Assembly: GCA_004369045.1 (NCBI GenBank)
Contig: ML213541.1
Location: 63,172 to 127,171 of the forward strand
DNA: 64,000 nucleotides
Reading direction: 5' to 3'
Source: Heliocybe sulcata
Lineage: Eukaryota; Basidiomycota; Agaricomycetes; Gloeophyllales; Gloeophyllaceae
The notes under the pieces are model-generated. The model did no database searches. It had not been told where the DNA came from and saw nothing but the letters and a program-made list of their open reading frames with translations. The position numbers and the translations under genes were made by a program. How positions within the stretch are numbered: position 1 is the stretch's first letter; each line of letters opens with the position of its first letter. Below are positions 21,907-32,689 of the stretch, in pieces.

Positions 21907-22896
21907 TCGCTGGTAGTGCAGGCGTCGTTAGCTCGGCGCTCATCATCCGAACCTGAACTGCAAGATGCATACCACCAACTTCGGATGGAAATAGAGATCA
22001 GGAAAGTCCAATGCGCACGCCCCGGCTATCCGTGCGAGGCGGCAAATGCGTAGAGTATCGTGTTTGTGAATGAGCTACTAGTTCCACGTCAATGCCTGAT
22101 CGTCCACGAAAGCCATGAAGGACCTCGGACGTAAGACTAATGTCGCTCTTCAGCAAAGAGGAAACATCATTCCCGGTCCAGATATGCGCGGAGGCGAGGT
22201 ACAAGATACTTCCTCCGCGGCACTCCGGCGCACGATGTCCACGCAGCTGGAACACGATCGATTGTCCCCCTCGCCCCTGCCCACGTGACGCAAGAGGTCG
22301 CTAACATCCGTACGATGTCTCTTCTTCGAGCCCGCCAGGCAACACATCTGCATCACCACTCGAATCTGGAAACATATGCTTCCTCTTGGTCGTCCTGATA
22401 ATAGTAGCAGCAACTGATATAGATACGCTGAGCCTGCTGCAAATGCTTCTGCTCGTATGACAGTCTGAGTGACCGGGATGAGAACGCGCTAACCTCCGCA
22501 GCAGTCGGAGCGGGTAACTGTCTTGTATCGGACAGAGATGGTTATTGGACCAGCCCGCGGGGTACTGTAAGGCCATGAAAGACGGAGAGAGCTTCAGCGG
22601 CAATTGACGCAGCAGGTTATGGCACAGTATCGGTATAACCCGTAGCGTGTTGTAGGCCGGACGACACGATCTCCCAGATCCATGAACGTGGAGTTCCTGT
22701 TTGCGCATATAGGCGACAACAACGGCTACTGTAGGTAAGTCCCGGGAGCGCATATAGCAATACCAGTCGCTCTCTCTCTAAACCCCGCCAGAGTCGGAGG
22801 AGACAACAATGTGGGGTATATGCGCCTGCATCGGGAGCAAATAGGTGTTATCGGACCAGCCCACGCGAGCCAACGGGTGGAGGTTAGGAACGCTAG

Positions 22897-23790
22897 GCAT
22901 CGCAGGACATTTGCGGTCCAAGAGCAAGGGTCCTTGGGCGGCCCATTCCGGAAAGTGACTGAGCACCGATCCAGGCTAGCGTGATGCATCGAGGGCGAGC
23001 GCCCGCGGATCGAGGGACTCGGCAGCAAGAGCGGTGTATGCCCCGCGGGCGCGAAGTCAAGATTTACAGAGTTCTGCTATACGGACGTTATCGCAACCCA
23101 GTCTCTTGCACCGATACAGCAGCAGTGGAAACGATCCTGCGTACATCGACTTCGGTTGCAGCCGTATGCAGGCAAGATGGAGGGTCGGACATCAGGTATA
23201 AGCGCCACAGCTCCGGCATCTGTTCATTTGACTGACCCGGTGGTTCGGAGCAGCCAGTTCCTGGCGCATGAAGAGCCATTGCACTCGAGGATATTGATAG
23301 CAACCATGTCAACCCCGGCGTACGTGCGCGTTAGGACAGTCAGACCGCATCGCGGGAGATTGACGGTCCACGAGCAAGGGGTCGTTAGGCGGCTCATTCC
23401 GAAAAGCGACTGAGCAGCCCTGTTCTTGCTGGCGTGATGCCTCTAGGGCCAGGATTGCCCGCGGATCGAGGGACTGGGCAGCAGGAGCGGCCGATGGTCC
23501 GCGGTAGTGAAGTCCACATTGCAGAGTTCCGTTCTGTTCTGTTCGAGGGGCGTTTAGGCGGAGAAAGTGGAAACAAGCCTGCGTGCATCGACTTCGGTTA
23601 CAGCCGTACGCAGGGAAGATGGGCAGTTGGACACCAGGTGTATGCGCCATAGCGTACTGTCATCTGTTCATATGACTAACTGTCAAGTCCCCGTGGCAGA
23701 GCATCCAGTTCCTTGCGAACCGAAGACCCATTCGCACTCAGGGGTATGGGTAGCAACTATGCCGGCCCCAGCATACGTGCGCAGTTCCTG
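22897..23790. repeat. Degenerate tandem duplication, period about 447 bp
   Basis: Copy 1 is about 22897-23340 and copy 2 about 23345-23790. Shared ordered blocks include CGAGCAAGGGGTC or AGAGCAAGGGTCC, GCCCGCGGATCGAGGGACT, GTGGAAAC, ACATCGACTTCGGTTGCAGCC or GCATCGACTTCGGTTACAGCC, CATCTGTTCAT and CCAGTTCCT. The copies are clearly homologous over their full length but differ by many substitutions and small indels. On the minus strand a related peptide can be read in both, but in different frames with stops, so no current coding function is supported. Confidence 0.7.
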
Positions 23791-26099
23791 TCGTCGGCTC
23801 AGTGGCTCTGTCAGTTACACTAGATGCCTCCGGCAACTTGCGCCCCGCGGATCGAGGTGCATATGCCCTGCAGGACCTGCACGAACCATGGTGTGCTGAC
23901 CGCTTACTTGTGCGGCGGAGGACAGAGGAGACTGTCCATGTTATCCAAGAGAACAGGCCAGATGCACAGCCAGATATGCGGCCTGGATGGATGTTGTCCT
24001 TAGCGAACAGGACGTAAGTTGGACAAGATGCGGGTCAACGTAGGGATAGGTGTGTCAACCGTAGGGTGACCCTTCGTCCGCATGATGGTGCAACGGGTTA
24101 CAATGACAAGATATGATGGGCTAGGCATTGTCGAACGTGGCATGTAGGAAAGTCCGCCGCTAATGTTCAAATCCCTGGACGTCGACGTCGGACACCGTAA
24201 CTCTTCTCCCACAAACGTACGCACCGGTTAATCAGAGAAAACCCGTATATTCGCCTCCGTCCCAGTTGCAGCACGCCAAGGCTGTTCAAAGACCGTCGTC
24301 CGAGCTCCCCGCCTCCCCGAAACCCCACGAAGGGCAAGTCGATATCCGGCATGGGCCGAAAATCGAGCTTTTGCGGGTATGCTCAATTAACGGCGCAACG
24401 GTGACCAAACGAGCGCATCAGATCGGGGCGCATGTTCCACACCGCCCAAAGGCGGATAACGGGTCGCTCGGACAAGGCAGACATCCTCCATATCGGTGGT
24501 CAGCAAAAGGCGCGAACTGTGGCGCTGCCTCCAGAGTAGTTCAGAAGACCTGCCTGTTAGACGGTAAGTGATTGCGTACGACGTCGCCACCTACGCAACG
24601 GTGGGGGTATCAAAGTAGACCGCCGCCACTTTGACAGGATGTCCTGGAGGACGGCGGAGTGCATTGCATCAAGTAGTGGCCACGCTGACAAGCTGCGCAG
24701 ACCCCTTTACCGAGCTCCGGTGAGATAAGGCGAAAGCTATAGAGCACCTGCGGCTTTGGCGGCGGGAAGGCATAGCTGTCGTGGTGGTGAGCCTGGAGGT
24801 GCTATCGGGCTCGCCGGATAGATCCAGAAAGTTTTACGAGCGTAGAATTGCAGAATGTCGCATGCACAACTCCAGACTGTTGAAGCGAATCAGAGGCTGG
24901 GCAAGAGAAAACCAGACAGCGTTTGACTTAACCATAACTCCATCAGTCCGCCCTAGCGTAAGCCCAGTGCCTTGACCGCGCTAACAGGGTTCCTGGGAGC
25001 TTAGAGTTCGGGCCATACGAGCCACAACGCTGGAGCGCCGGTGATGATATGCCTGGCACGCAAGTTGACCTTGGTGGCCGAGAGATAAGCGGTCTGGATG
25101 GCATTTCTTGATGCCGCGTTCCTTGATCTTCGTGTGCACTGGACATTCCTGGGAGCGTCTTCGGGCGGGGTTCCTAGGAGCATGTCGTGGGTATACCGGT
25201 CGTGCATGACGAGGGTACTCGAAGGTGGAGGACGGGTATGACGCCAATCATCCGAAGTACCATCCGACGCTGTGGTACATTAGGACCGTACGTCTGGTAA
25301 TGAGCGCATCAGAACCAGGATTAGCGGGGCGGCGCAAGATAAGAAAGGTGACTGGCTTCGCACCTGGAAGTGCCTAGATAGATGGATGCAATTCTCGGCC
25401 ACTGTATTATTAGAACTTACGGATGTAATTCGCTCGTGCCTTGTGATTTGGATTCATCGTACGCCTGCTCAGCGTTAAGCACTGAGTTCCTGGCCCTTGT
25501 TATCAATCATGTCGACGAATTGTAGGAACTGTACCTTGCGTTTGGAGACGCCGCCTGTGTTCGCAAGATGAATGATGAAGACGGAGATCTGGGTAGGATC
25601 TCGGGCGCCACCTACCCCGAAGATTCGCATCGGCTACTAGTTCCACCGTCGCTGTGCACTCGTCGAGGCTGTGGGTAGAATTCGGACGCGGTCGTGTGCT
25701 GCCGAAAACTCGAGAAAGCGGGCAGCACGGGCATCTGAAGGCGGGCTCGTGTTAGAGTACCGTTGACATGGGGAAATCATGGAATCCACCTGAACGTTAA
25801 CGGAGATAAAGAGCGTATCCCTTCGCAATGTACAGCGAAAACGCGAGCCACGAGGTTCGGTGTATTGCCTCCTTCGCGCCTTCTAATGCATTGCTCGTGA
25901 AATCTTCGCGACGCATATGCATGGGGACGAAATTAGAAGGAAAGAATGGAGGACATTGGTGCGGGGCCTGCAGCTGCCGGATCAAGGCGGTGTCGACTTC
26001 ATATTAACGACCCGGGATGGCGGCTGGGCTTCGGGGTAATGTGTATAAGGCCAGCATCTGTGCTGCAGCGATGAATAGATCCAGGCGAGTGGGCGAGTA

Positions 26100-26460
26100 A
26101 ATACGCGCTTATCGTGGTGAATATACTCAGGTAATTGATTTTTCAGAAATATTAATTAGTTAGGGCTTCGGTTGAGGCCTCAATTATATAATTTACAATA
26201 TAGGTTTATTATAGACTATTTATCTAATGATAGTAACATTCCCACGAGCACAAAGAATTGGATGTCATTCTATAAGGATCCCGCCACCCAGCATGCAACT
26301 TTGAACTCCCTATGAATTTATAGAAGCTGTTACTATGCAGTAAAGTGAAATGGACACCGTAGGAGCCCGTTAGGCAAAGGTGCTCTGAGTCGGCTCTTGA
26401 CTGTAATTACATAATATGACATTATAATGAATTGCCGTTAATAAAAAGCATTATAATCGA
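26100..26460. other. AT-rich island with short palindromes
   Basis: This stretch is much richer in A and T than its surroundings. It includes a perfect 12-bp palindrome TTGAGGCCTCAA near 26173 and an inverted pair ATAGTAAC / GTTACTAT about 100 bp apart (near 26228 and 26329). No gene is recognisable. It could be a small non-autonomous element or a solo terminal repeat; no target-site duplication was identified. Confidence 0.35.
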
Positions 26461-26953
26461 GGGCGGAAACTCTCGACAAAGTTCCTCGTGGGAGGATTCC
26501 ATTTCCTATCAAACTTTCTCAACGCCTACAACGCTTTCCATATCAGTGACTGCTATGAGCCCTATGCTGCTGCGTTTCTCGCTCGAAGGATGCGAATGTC
26601 TTCCTGCGACTGAGCGCGGCGGAGCAAGACGTTGGCGACGTTGTGTCGCAAGAGAAGGCTCCTAAGGTTCCGGCCATAGAATCCCTGTCGTAAGCGTTGC
26701 CGACTCGCTGAGAATACGGTGTCCAAGCATAATATATGGAAATGCAATTCCCCGGTATGCTGTCCTTGGATTTGCTTGGAAATACGTAACTCTGGATATA
26801 TCTTTCCCCTTCCCTTTAGCGGTGCTATTCTCGGAACTTATCTCTTCTCCGGCCGGTGGATGGGATGTCAGGGCACCGGACGTGTGGCAGAGGAGCCATG
26901 TGGTGCGCGAGCTAAATGCCTTATCTCTGCTGTGGCACGAAGGGACGCGGGAC

Positions 26954-26959
26954 TATATA
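26954..26959 (+). promoter_or_regulatory. TATA box of the OPT transporter gene
   Basis: TATATA within GGGACTATATAGCGC lies 67 bp upstream of the ATG at 27021, followed by a C-rich leader containing ACTCACACCCTCCTGCAG. Confidence 0.45.
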
Positions 26960-27020
26960 GCGCAACCACAACTTGGGTGTGCGACTTCTCTACTCACACC
27001 CTCCTGCAGTCCATTTAGCT

Positions 27021-29620
27021 ATGGAGCTCGCATATCAAAACGACCACAGCGTCTCGCCTGTCGGGACCCCCGTCGACGAGAAACATCATGACTTTGAAAA
27101 GGGTATTCGTGAGTTGGCAGTGTAGAGATATTGCGTGCAGCATTCACAGTGTGTCGTGATGTAGCTGGACCTCGGATCGAGGAGGTCACAGGCGCAGAGT
27201 TCGATGATCCCAACCTTGACAAGGACATGATCGTCCTCGGTGAGTTCGATCCCTGTCGCAGCTCGATTGGAATTGACTGATCGACTTGCGACTGTGGCAA
27301 CAGAGGACGACTCGCCGTACCCCGAAGTGCGTTCCGCCGTCGCCAACACGGACGACCCCGACATGCCCGTCGCGACCTTCCGCGCGTGGGTGCTCGGTAT
27401 CGCCTGGGCGATGCTTATCCCCGGCCTGAACCAGTTCTTCTTCTTCCGCTATCCCTCGGTCACCATCTCAGGCCTTGTCGCTCAGCTCCTCTCCTTCCCC
27501 CTGGGCCGTTTCTGGGCGAGGTTCATGCCACGCGTGACGGTATTCGGCGTCCAGCTGAACCCCGGTCCTTTTACCGTCAAGGAACACGTCATTGTTACGA
27601 TTATGGCTACGGTCGGCGCGACGTCGGCGTATGCTACGGATATCATTGCTGTACAGAGAGTGTACTATAATCAGATCTACAACTTTGGCTACCAGTGGAT
27701 GGTGGTCATGTCCACGCAATTGATCGGGTTCTCCATCGGCGGCATTGCCCGACGCTTCCTCGTTTCGCCACCTTCCATGAGTGAGTAAAGTTCTTGATAT
27801 GGAAGAAATAACTAACTCACCTCCTCGCCAGTCTGGCCCGCGAACTTGGTGCTCTGCGCCTTGTTCAACACCCTCCACTCACAGGAGTACGCCGGTATCG
27901 GTAACCGCGGCGGTATTTCCCGTGAGCGGTTCTTCGTCTACGCCTTCAGCGGCTCCTTCCTGTGGTACTTCTTCCCCGGCTACATCTTCACCGCCCTCTC
28001 CGTCTTCTCCTGGGTCTGCTGGATCGTCCCGAGCAATGTAAAGGTCAACCAGATGTTCGGGTACGAATCTGGGCTGGGGATGAGCCTGATCACCTTTGAT
28101 TGGAGCCAAATCGCCTACATTGGCAGTCCGTGAGTGCAATTCGAAGTTCGAGCGGTTACTATTATACTGAACTTCGTCTGCAGCCTGGCTACGCCATGGT
28201 GGGCCGAAGCAAATGTCGCCGCCGGCTTCCTGTTCTTCTTCTGGTTCCTCACACCCCTGCTGTACTACACCAACGCCTGGTACTCGCAATACATGCCCAT
28301 GTCCTCCCGCGGCTCGTATGACAACACCGGTGCGAGCTACAACGTCACTGCCATCCTCAACGCCGACTCGACGCTCAACGCGGACGCCTACCACTCCTAC
28401 TCCCCGCTCTTCCTCTCGACGACTTTCGCGCTCAGCTACGGCCTGTCGTTCGCCTCGATCACCGCCACGATCGTGCACACGATCTTGTACTTCCGGAAGC
28501 AGATCTGGGTGCAGTCGCGCCGGAGTTTGAGCGAGCAGCCGGATATCCACGCCCGCTTGATGAGCCGCTATCCTCAAGTACCGGACTGGTGGTACATGTG
28601 CATCTTTGGTACGTCTCTCGCTTCCGCCGTCCTCGCAACAAACTGACAAAACATCATACAGCTGTGATGTTCGTGTTCGGCATCGTTTCGATCGAGGTGT
28701 GGCACACGCAGATGCCGGTATGGGCGTTCGTTCTCGCGCTTATCATCTCCTTCGTGTACACGATCCCCATCGGGATGATCCAGGCCATCACGAACCAGCA
28801 GGTGGGCCTGAACGTGATCACGGAGCTCATCATCGGGTACGCGCTGCCCGGGCGGCCGATCGCGATGATGATGTTCAAGACGTGGGGGTACATCACCATG
28901 GCGCAGGCGCTGACCTTCACGTCGGACTTCAAGCTGGGCCACTACATGAAGATCCCGCCGCGGCCGATGTTCTGGTGCCAGGTTGTCGCGACGGTGATTG
29001 CGGGGACGGCGCAGCTCGGCGTGCAGGCGTGGATGTTCAGCAACATAGAGGACATGTGCTCGCCGCACCAGAAGGACGGGTTCTCGTGCCCGTCGACGGA
29101 GGTGTTCGGGACGGCGTCGATTATATGGGGTGTGATTGGCCCGGCGCTGCAGTTCTCGAAGGGCCAGATTTACTACGCGCTGACGTGGTTCTTCCTCATC
29201 GGCGCGGTCGCGCCTGTCATTCCGTGGGCGATCACGCGGAAGTACCCCAACAGCTTCTGGAAGTACGTGAACCTGCCGGTCATCTTCACCGGGACGGGCC
29301 TCATCCCGCCCGCGTCCGCGGTGAACTACGTGCCCTGGGCGATCGTGGGCTTCATCTTCCAGTACGTGATCCGCCGGCGCCACTTTGCGTGGTGGACAAA
29401 GTACAACTACGTGTTGTCGGCCGCGCTGGACTCGGGCGTCGCCATCTCGGTCGTCGTCATTTTCTTCTGCTTGCAGTACCCGCGGAACGGCGCGATTGGC
29501 GCGACGAATCTGTTGACGTGGTGGGGGAACACGGTGTACACCAACACGGCGGATTACAATGGGACGTCGCTCAGGACGCTCAGCGATGCGGAGCCCACGT
29601 TCGGTCCGGCGACGTGGTGA
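27021..29620 (+). CDS. OPT-family oligopeptide transporter
   Basis: Proton-coupled uptake of tetra- and pentapeptides or related compounds across the plasma membrane. Six exons, 27021-27108, 27165-27239, 27304-27780, 27832-28129, 28184-28608 and 28662-29620, join in frame to 773 residues, the usual family length. After a cytosolic N-terminus (MELAYQNDHSVSPVGTP) come VRSAVANTDDPDMPVATFRA, GLNQFFFFRYPSVTISGLVA, LGRFWARFMP, LFNTLHSQEYAGIGNRGGIS and NQMFGYESGLGMSLITFDW. The family motif region GYALPGRPIAMMMFKTWGY and FTSDFKLGHYMKIPPR follow, then IPWAITRKYPNSFWKYVN and a C-terminal end EPTFGPATW. At least 12 hydrophobic segments are visible. A 56-nt first intron (donor GTGAGT at 27109) removes an apparent stop at 27123. 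G+C is high in the third codon position, unlike the flanking desert. Confidence 0.95.
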
Positions 29621-30171
29621 GCGGGGACGTTTGTCGCTCTCGATACTGCTATTGCTATGATTTGAATGGAACGATCTTGTACTTGATGACTTGGATGTAC
29701 TTGTAGACTAATTGATGCTTCATGTGATAATATTCTCTACTTAGTTAGATAAGACCTTACGAACATATGATTTAGCACTTGCTTAATCAACGCAGTTACT
29801 TGAGCATCTGAAGGACAGTGTACATGTCTCTAATGCGATGCAACGTATCTAGATTGTTCGCGACGCACTATGGCTCGCTCGGAACATGGGATGTTAGCAC
29901 CGCGAAACCACGCAGCAGAACCAAAGCAGAACAGATGGTCCGGGTATGCGTCGACACCTCTTGAGGCTTTCTGCCCATTACGCCAGAGCACCCGACATCG
30001 ACAGTAGCGTATGATTTCTATCAGTCCCGACTGAATATGAAGGTGCGAAACATCCTGCAACATGGACTAAGGGGAATATAGCTTATGGAACCCAGATATC
30101 TACCATTCTCCAGCGTATCTTAGTTAGACCGGCTCTGTTGCGAAGATCATGCAGGATAGTCACGAAGTTAT
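29621..30171. other. Convergent intergenic region, OPT / P450-2
   Basis: 551 bp between the stop codons of two convergent genes. The first part is AT-rich (around 29640-29800) and fits a 3' UTR with polyadenylation signals. I see no gene or repeat. Confidence 0.35.
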
Positions 30172-32344
30172 TCACTCCCTTTCCCGTTTGATCAGCTTGA
30201 TGGGGACGTCCCTCACTCCGAAAAGCATCCCTCGCATCCCCATCTGCAGCACGCGTTCACGCCACAGTCCAGCTGTCTCACCCCCTCGCAGTATCGGCTC
30301 GACCTTCCAGTCCCGAAGGAGCAGTGATAAGAAACACACTCCCTCTGTCATCGTGAATTTCCTCCCAAGGCAAACGCGGTGACCCCACCCGAAGAACCTG
30401 AGTTCCGAGTCCTTTGTGCCGTACCACCCCGTGGGGTCGAAGCGCTCGGACAGGCGAGGGTTGTAGTCTGCCCGTACCCTGGTCAGCCCACGTAGGATGA
30501 CATATTGCTGCATGCTTACGGATGCCGCATGCTTACGGATGCCGCATGCTTACGGATGCCGATCATGTCGACGACGAGTCTGACACCGGCTTCGACGACG
30601 ACTTGCTTGTTTCCCTCATCGTCCGGCATGTTGAGGCTGATTGTGTCCGTTTTATCTCTGGGAAGCAAAGCAGCGCTTGCTAATGGCACATTTATCATTG
30701 GTATAGAGTGGATGCGCTGCCAGTCCACTCACGGAACATGCGAACTGCCTCCTGGATGCAGGCCAACACTTGATACAGCGCATCTACCTGTGCGAGGGTC
30801 TAGACGTAATTCATCGGTCAGGCGAAGGAGCATCTAGGAGACGCAGATTAATTACAGGCGTGCGATCCTCCCCGATAACCTCCCTGATATGAGGGACGAG
30901 CCTTTCCTGCTCCTCCGGGTGAAGGGCGAGCAAAGCTAGAGACGTTGTCAGGGCAGAGCTAGTCGTCTCTTTGACGAAACGTCAGAAGCAAAGCAGTCTA
31001 AGGGTGAGTAGTTGCTCACCATCTCCAGCAAACATGAACGTGAAGACGTTTCCCATCTACAGGGTATGTGAGTGACTTCGTATAAATGGAGCACTTCCAT
31101 TCGACTTACAATCTCGTCATCATTCAGTCTAGTCTTCTCGTTCTCACTATCGTTAGCGGCCACTAGCTTGGTGAACAAATCTTTCCGGTCCCTGGCGATA
31201 TCAACGCCATGCATTAAGAGCTCCTCTTTCTTGGTAGCGATAAGTTGCTTGATGAACTCGGTCAAGATAGTATAAGCTTTGTCGATCTTTTTCAGTCTAC
31301 TTATATCGTCAAGCGAAATATTTTTTGCCTGGCTGCACAAATGTTACGCACTTCTTTATTGGCAGTTTATATGCCCATCGTGGTGTAGAGATGCGAATGA
31401 CTGATGATTTTGCCACAAGGGATAGAGCCTCATCAAAGGCCATGCCGTCCACCTTCGCGCTTCCAATCCAAGGGAAAGGGAGGCCGAAGCCACATCGCGA
31501 GATGATGCCCAGGGCAAACTGCAAACATGATCAGACATGCTGGTGCATGGCATAAGCGGAGGGTGGCATTAGCGGAGCGTATACCTTAGACATATATCTG
31601 TTGATCCCAGTAACGCTCACACTGGAAGCTGCGGCCCAGTCTTCGCCGTCCATCATCTCATAATATAATGCTGCCGTCTCCTCGACCACAAGTCCGTAGC
31701 TATAGTACCAATTCAGTCGGAGGTAGTAGATGATATGGCGTCGCTTACATGGAACCGTTGAAAGCCGAGGCTGTCACTCGACGATGCCGTCTGTGCATGT
31801 CATGGTTCGTGGATAGAACGTTCTCCCCCCATAATCTAACGACTCGATATTCAACAGCACGGTCAGCCCGTTCAATTCGATTGAACGCACCTCAGAATTT
31901 CATGCGCATGAGGGTCCTTCCAAATCTCTGGCCTCGGGCTGAACATTTGCGTCGCGACCTCCACAGAAGAGGTATATATGCAGGGGAGCCCGACAGCCAG
32001 GGTACGCATGAGATAGTCTGAGACTGAAACCGGTTATATGCTACAAAGGAAATCGTAGGCATATTACGGGACTCCCACACTGACAGCGACGCACCGTCCT
32101 TCCTCCACGCCCAAGGCCAAGTGAGACCTGGATTCCATGAGGCCGTGGGGAACAGTGCACCGGGGAATGCCAAGGGTGCGAGAGCACATCGCAGCCCGGG
32201 TATGTAGCTCACTCTCTGCGTAGAGAATTTAGTGTAGTCTCTTGCCAGATATTTTATGTCACTCACCTTGAGAGCAGAGAGATAGGCCAGCACCCGGGAG
32301 CTGACGAACAGGATCGACAAGGCGGAGACCACGAAGACGAACAT
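30172..32344 (-). CDS. Cytochrome P450 (P450-2), near full-length but frameshifted
   Basis: All P450 landmarks are present: N-terminal anchor MFVFVVSALSILFVSSRVLA, VSYIPGLRCALAPLAF, HRRHRRVTASAFNG, I-helix FMFAGD-ETTSSA, K-helix QEAVRMFR and heme loop LRFFGWGHRVCLGRKFT (FxxGxRxCxG). Two flaws are visible. In the exon encoding QTISCVPWLSG and IYTSSVEVA, the run at 31983-31986 has four G on the plus strand where five would keep frame. A 47-nt cryptic GT-AG interval could also restore frame but would delete a conserved strand. Upstream of the chosen Met the frame reads VWLSS, where relatives have MWLS or MWSS, so the ancestral start codon seems lost. If real, the gene is at best impaired; a sequencing error in a homopolymer is the main alternative. 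Confidence 0.7.
30510..30560 (-). repeat. Three perfect 17-bp tandem repeats over a splice donor in P450-2
   Basis: On the coding strand the unit GGCATCCGTAAGCATGC occurs three times in a row without a mismatch. Each unit contains the exon end GGCATCC and the donor GTAAGC. By comparison with the other P450s (GIH-YNPR), the first donor, starting at 30553, restores the expected protein. Use of the second or third would insert 17 or 34 nt and shift the frame. Confidence 0.9.
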
Positions 32345-32689
32345 AGACGAAAGCCAGACTCTGGATGACGGGCACCAGCTGGAGAGATAGCAGAGACACG
32401 AGGATTGCGGAAATCTCCACGTTAGCTTCATAAGCCCAGTTATACAAACGTTCGCTAGAACGCGTCAAAAATGTCACATTTGGCTGTCGCGCTCTCATTT
32501 CCGCAACCTTCGTTCCTGGTGGACGTTGCCGCGCGAGCCGTGCCAACCATCGGCATTATAGAAATGGGAGACGAGATTCTGAACTGTGAGTATGATGAGG
32601 ATTACGTGGTATTCCGCCAACTCTGTCGGTGTGATGGATATCCATGGAAGTGTCATGCGCCTGGAATTACCAGATTGAGGGGCGTGATT

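Larger units (their letters stand above)
19649..27020. other. 7.4-kb gene-poor, repeat-bearing region
   Basis: No conserved protein is recognisable on either strand between the barwin-like gene and the OPT transporter. I looked for reverse transcriptase, integrase and DDE transposase motifs and found none. Open frames are short and of random composition. The segment contains two degenerate tandem repeats, an AT-rich island near 26.1-26.5 kb and one weak two-exon candidate gene. It looks like old, decayed mobile or duplicated DNA, which is inference. Confidence 0.55.

Noticed and set aside
20600-26000. Transposon proteins in the gene desert
   Set aside because: No reverse transcriptase, integrase, DDE or helicase motifs were recognised in any frame, and no terminal repeats with target-site duplications were seen.
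27100-27170. Apparent frameshift near the start of the OPT gene
   Set aside because: A 56-nt intron with a consensus GTGAGT donor at 27109 and acceptor GATGTAG at 27164 restores frame.
28574-29706. Long open frames opposite to and overlapping the OPT gene
   Set aside because: They are shadows of the GC-rich coding exon; composition is Arg/His-rich and no motif is present.
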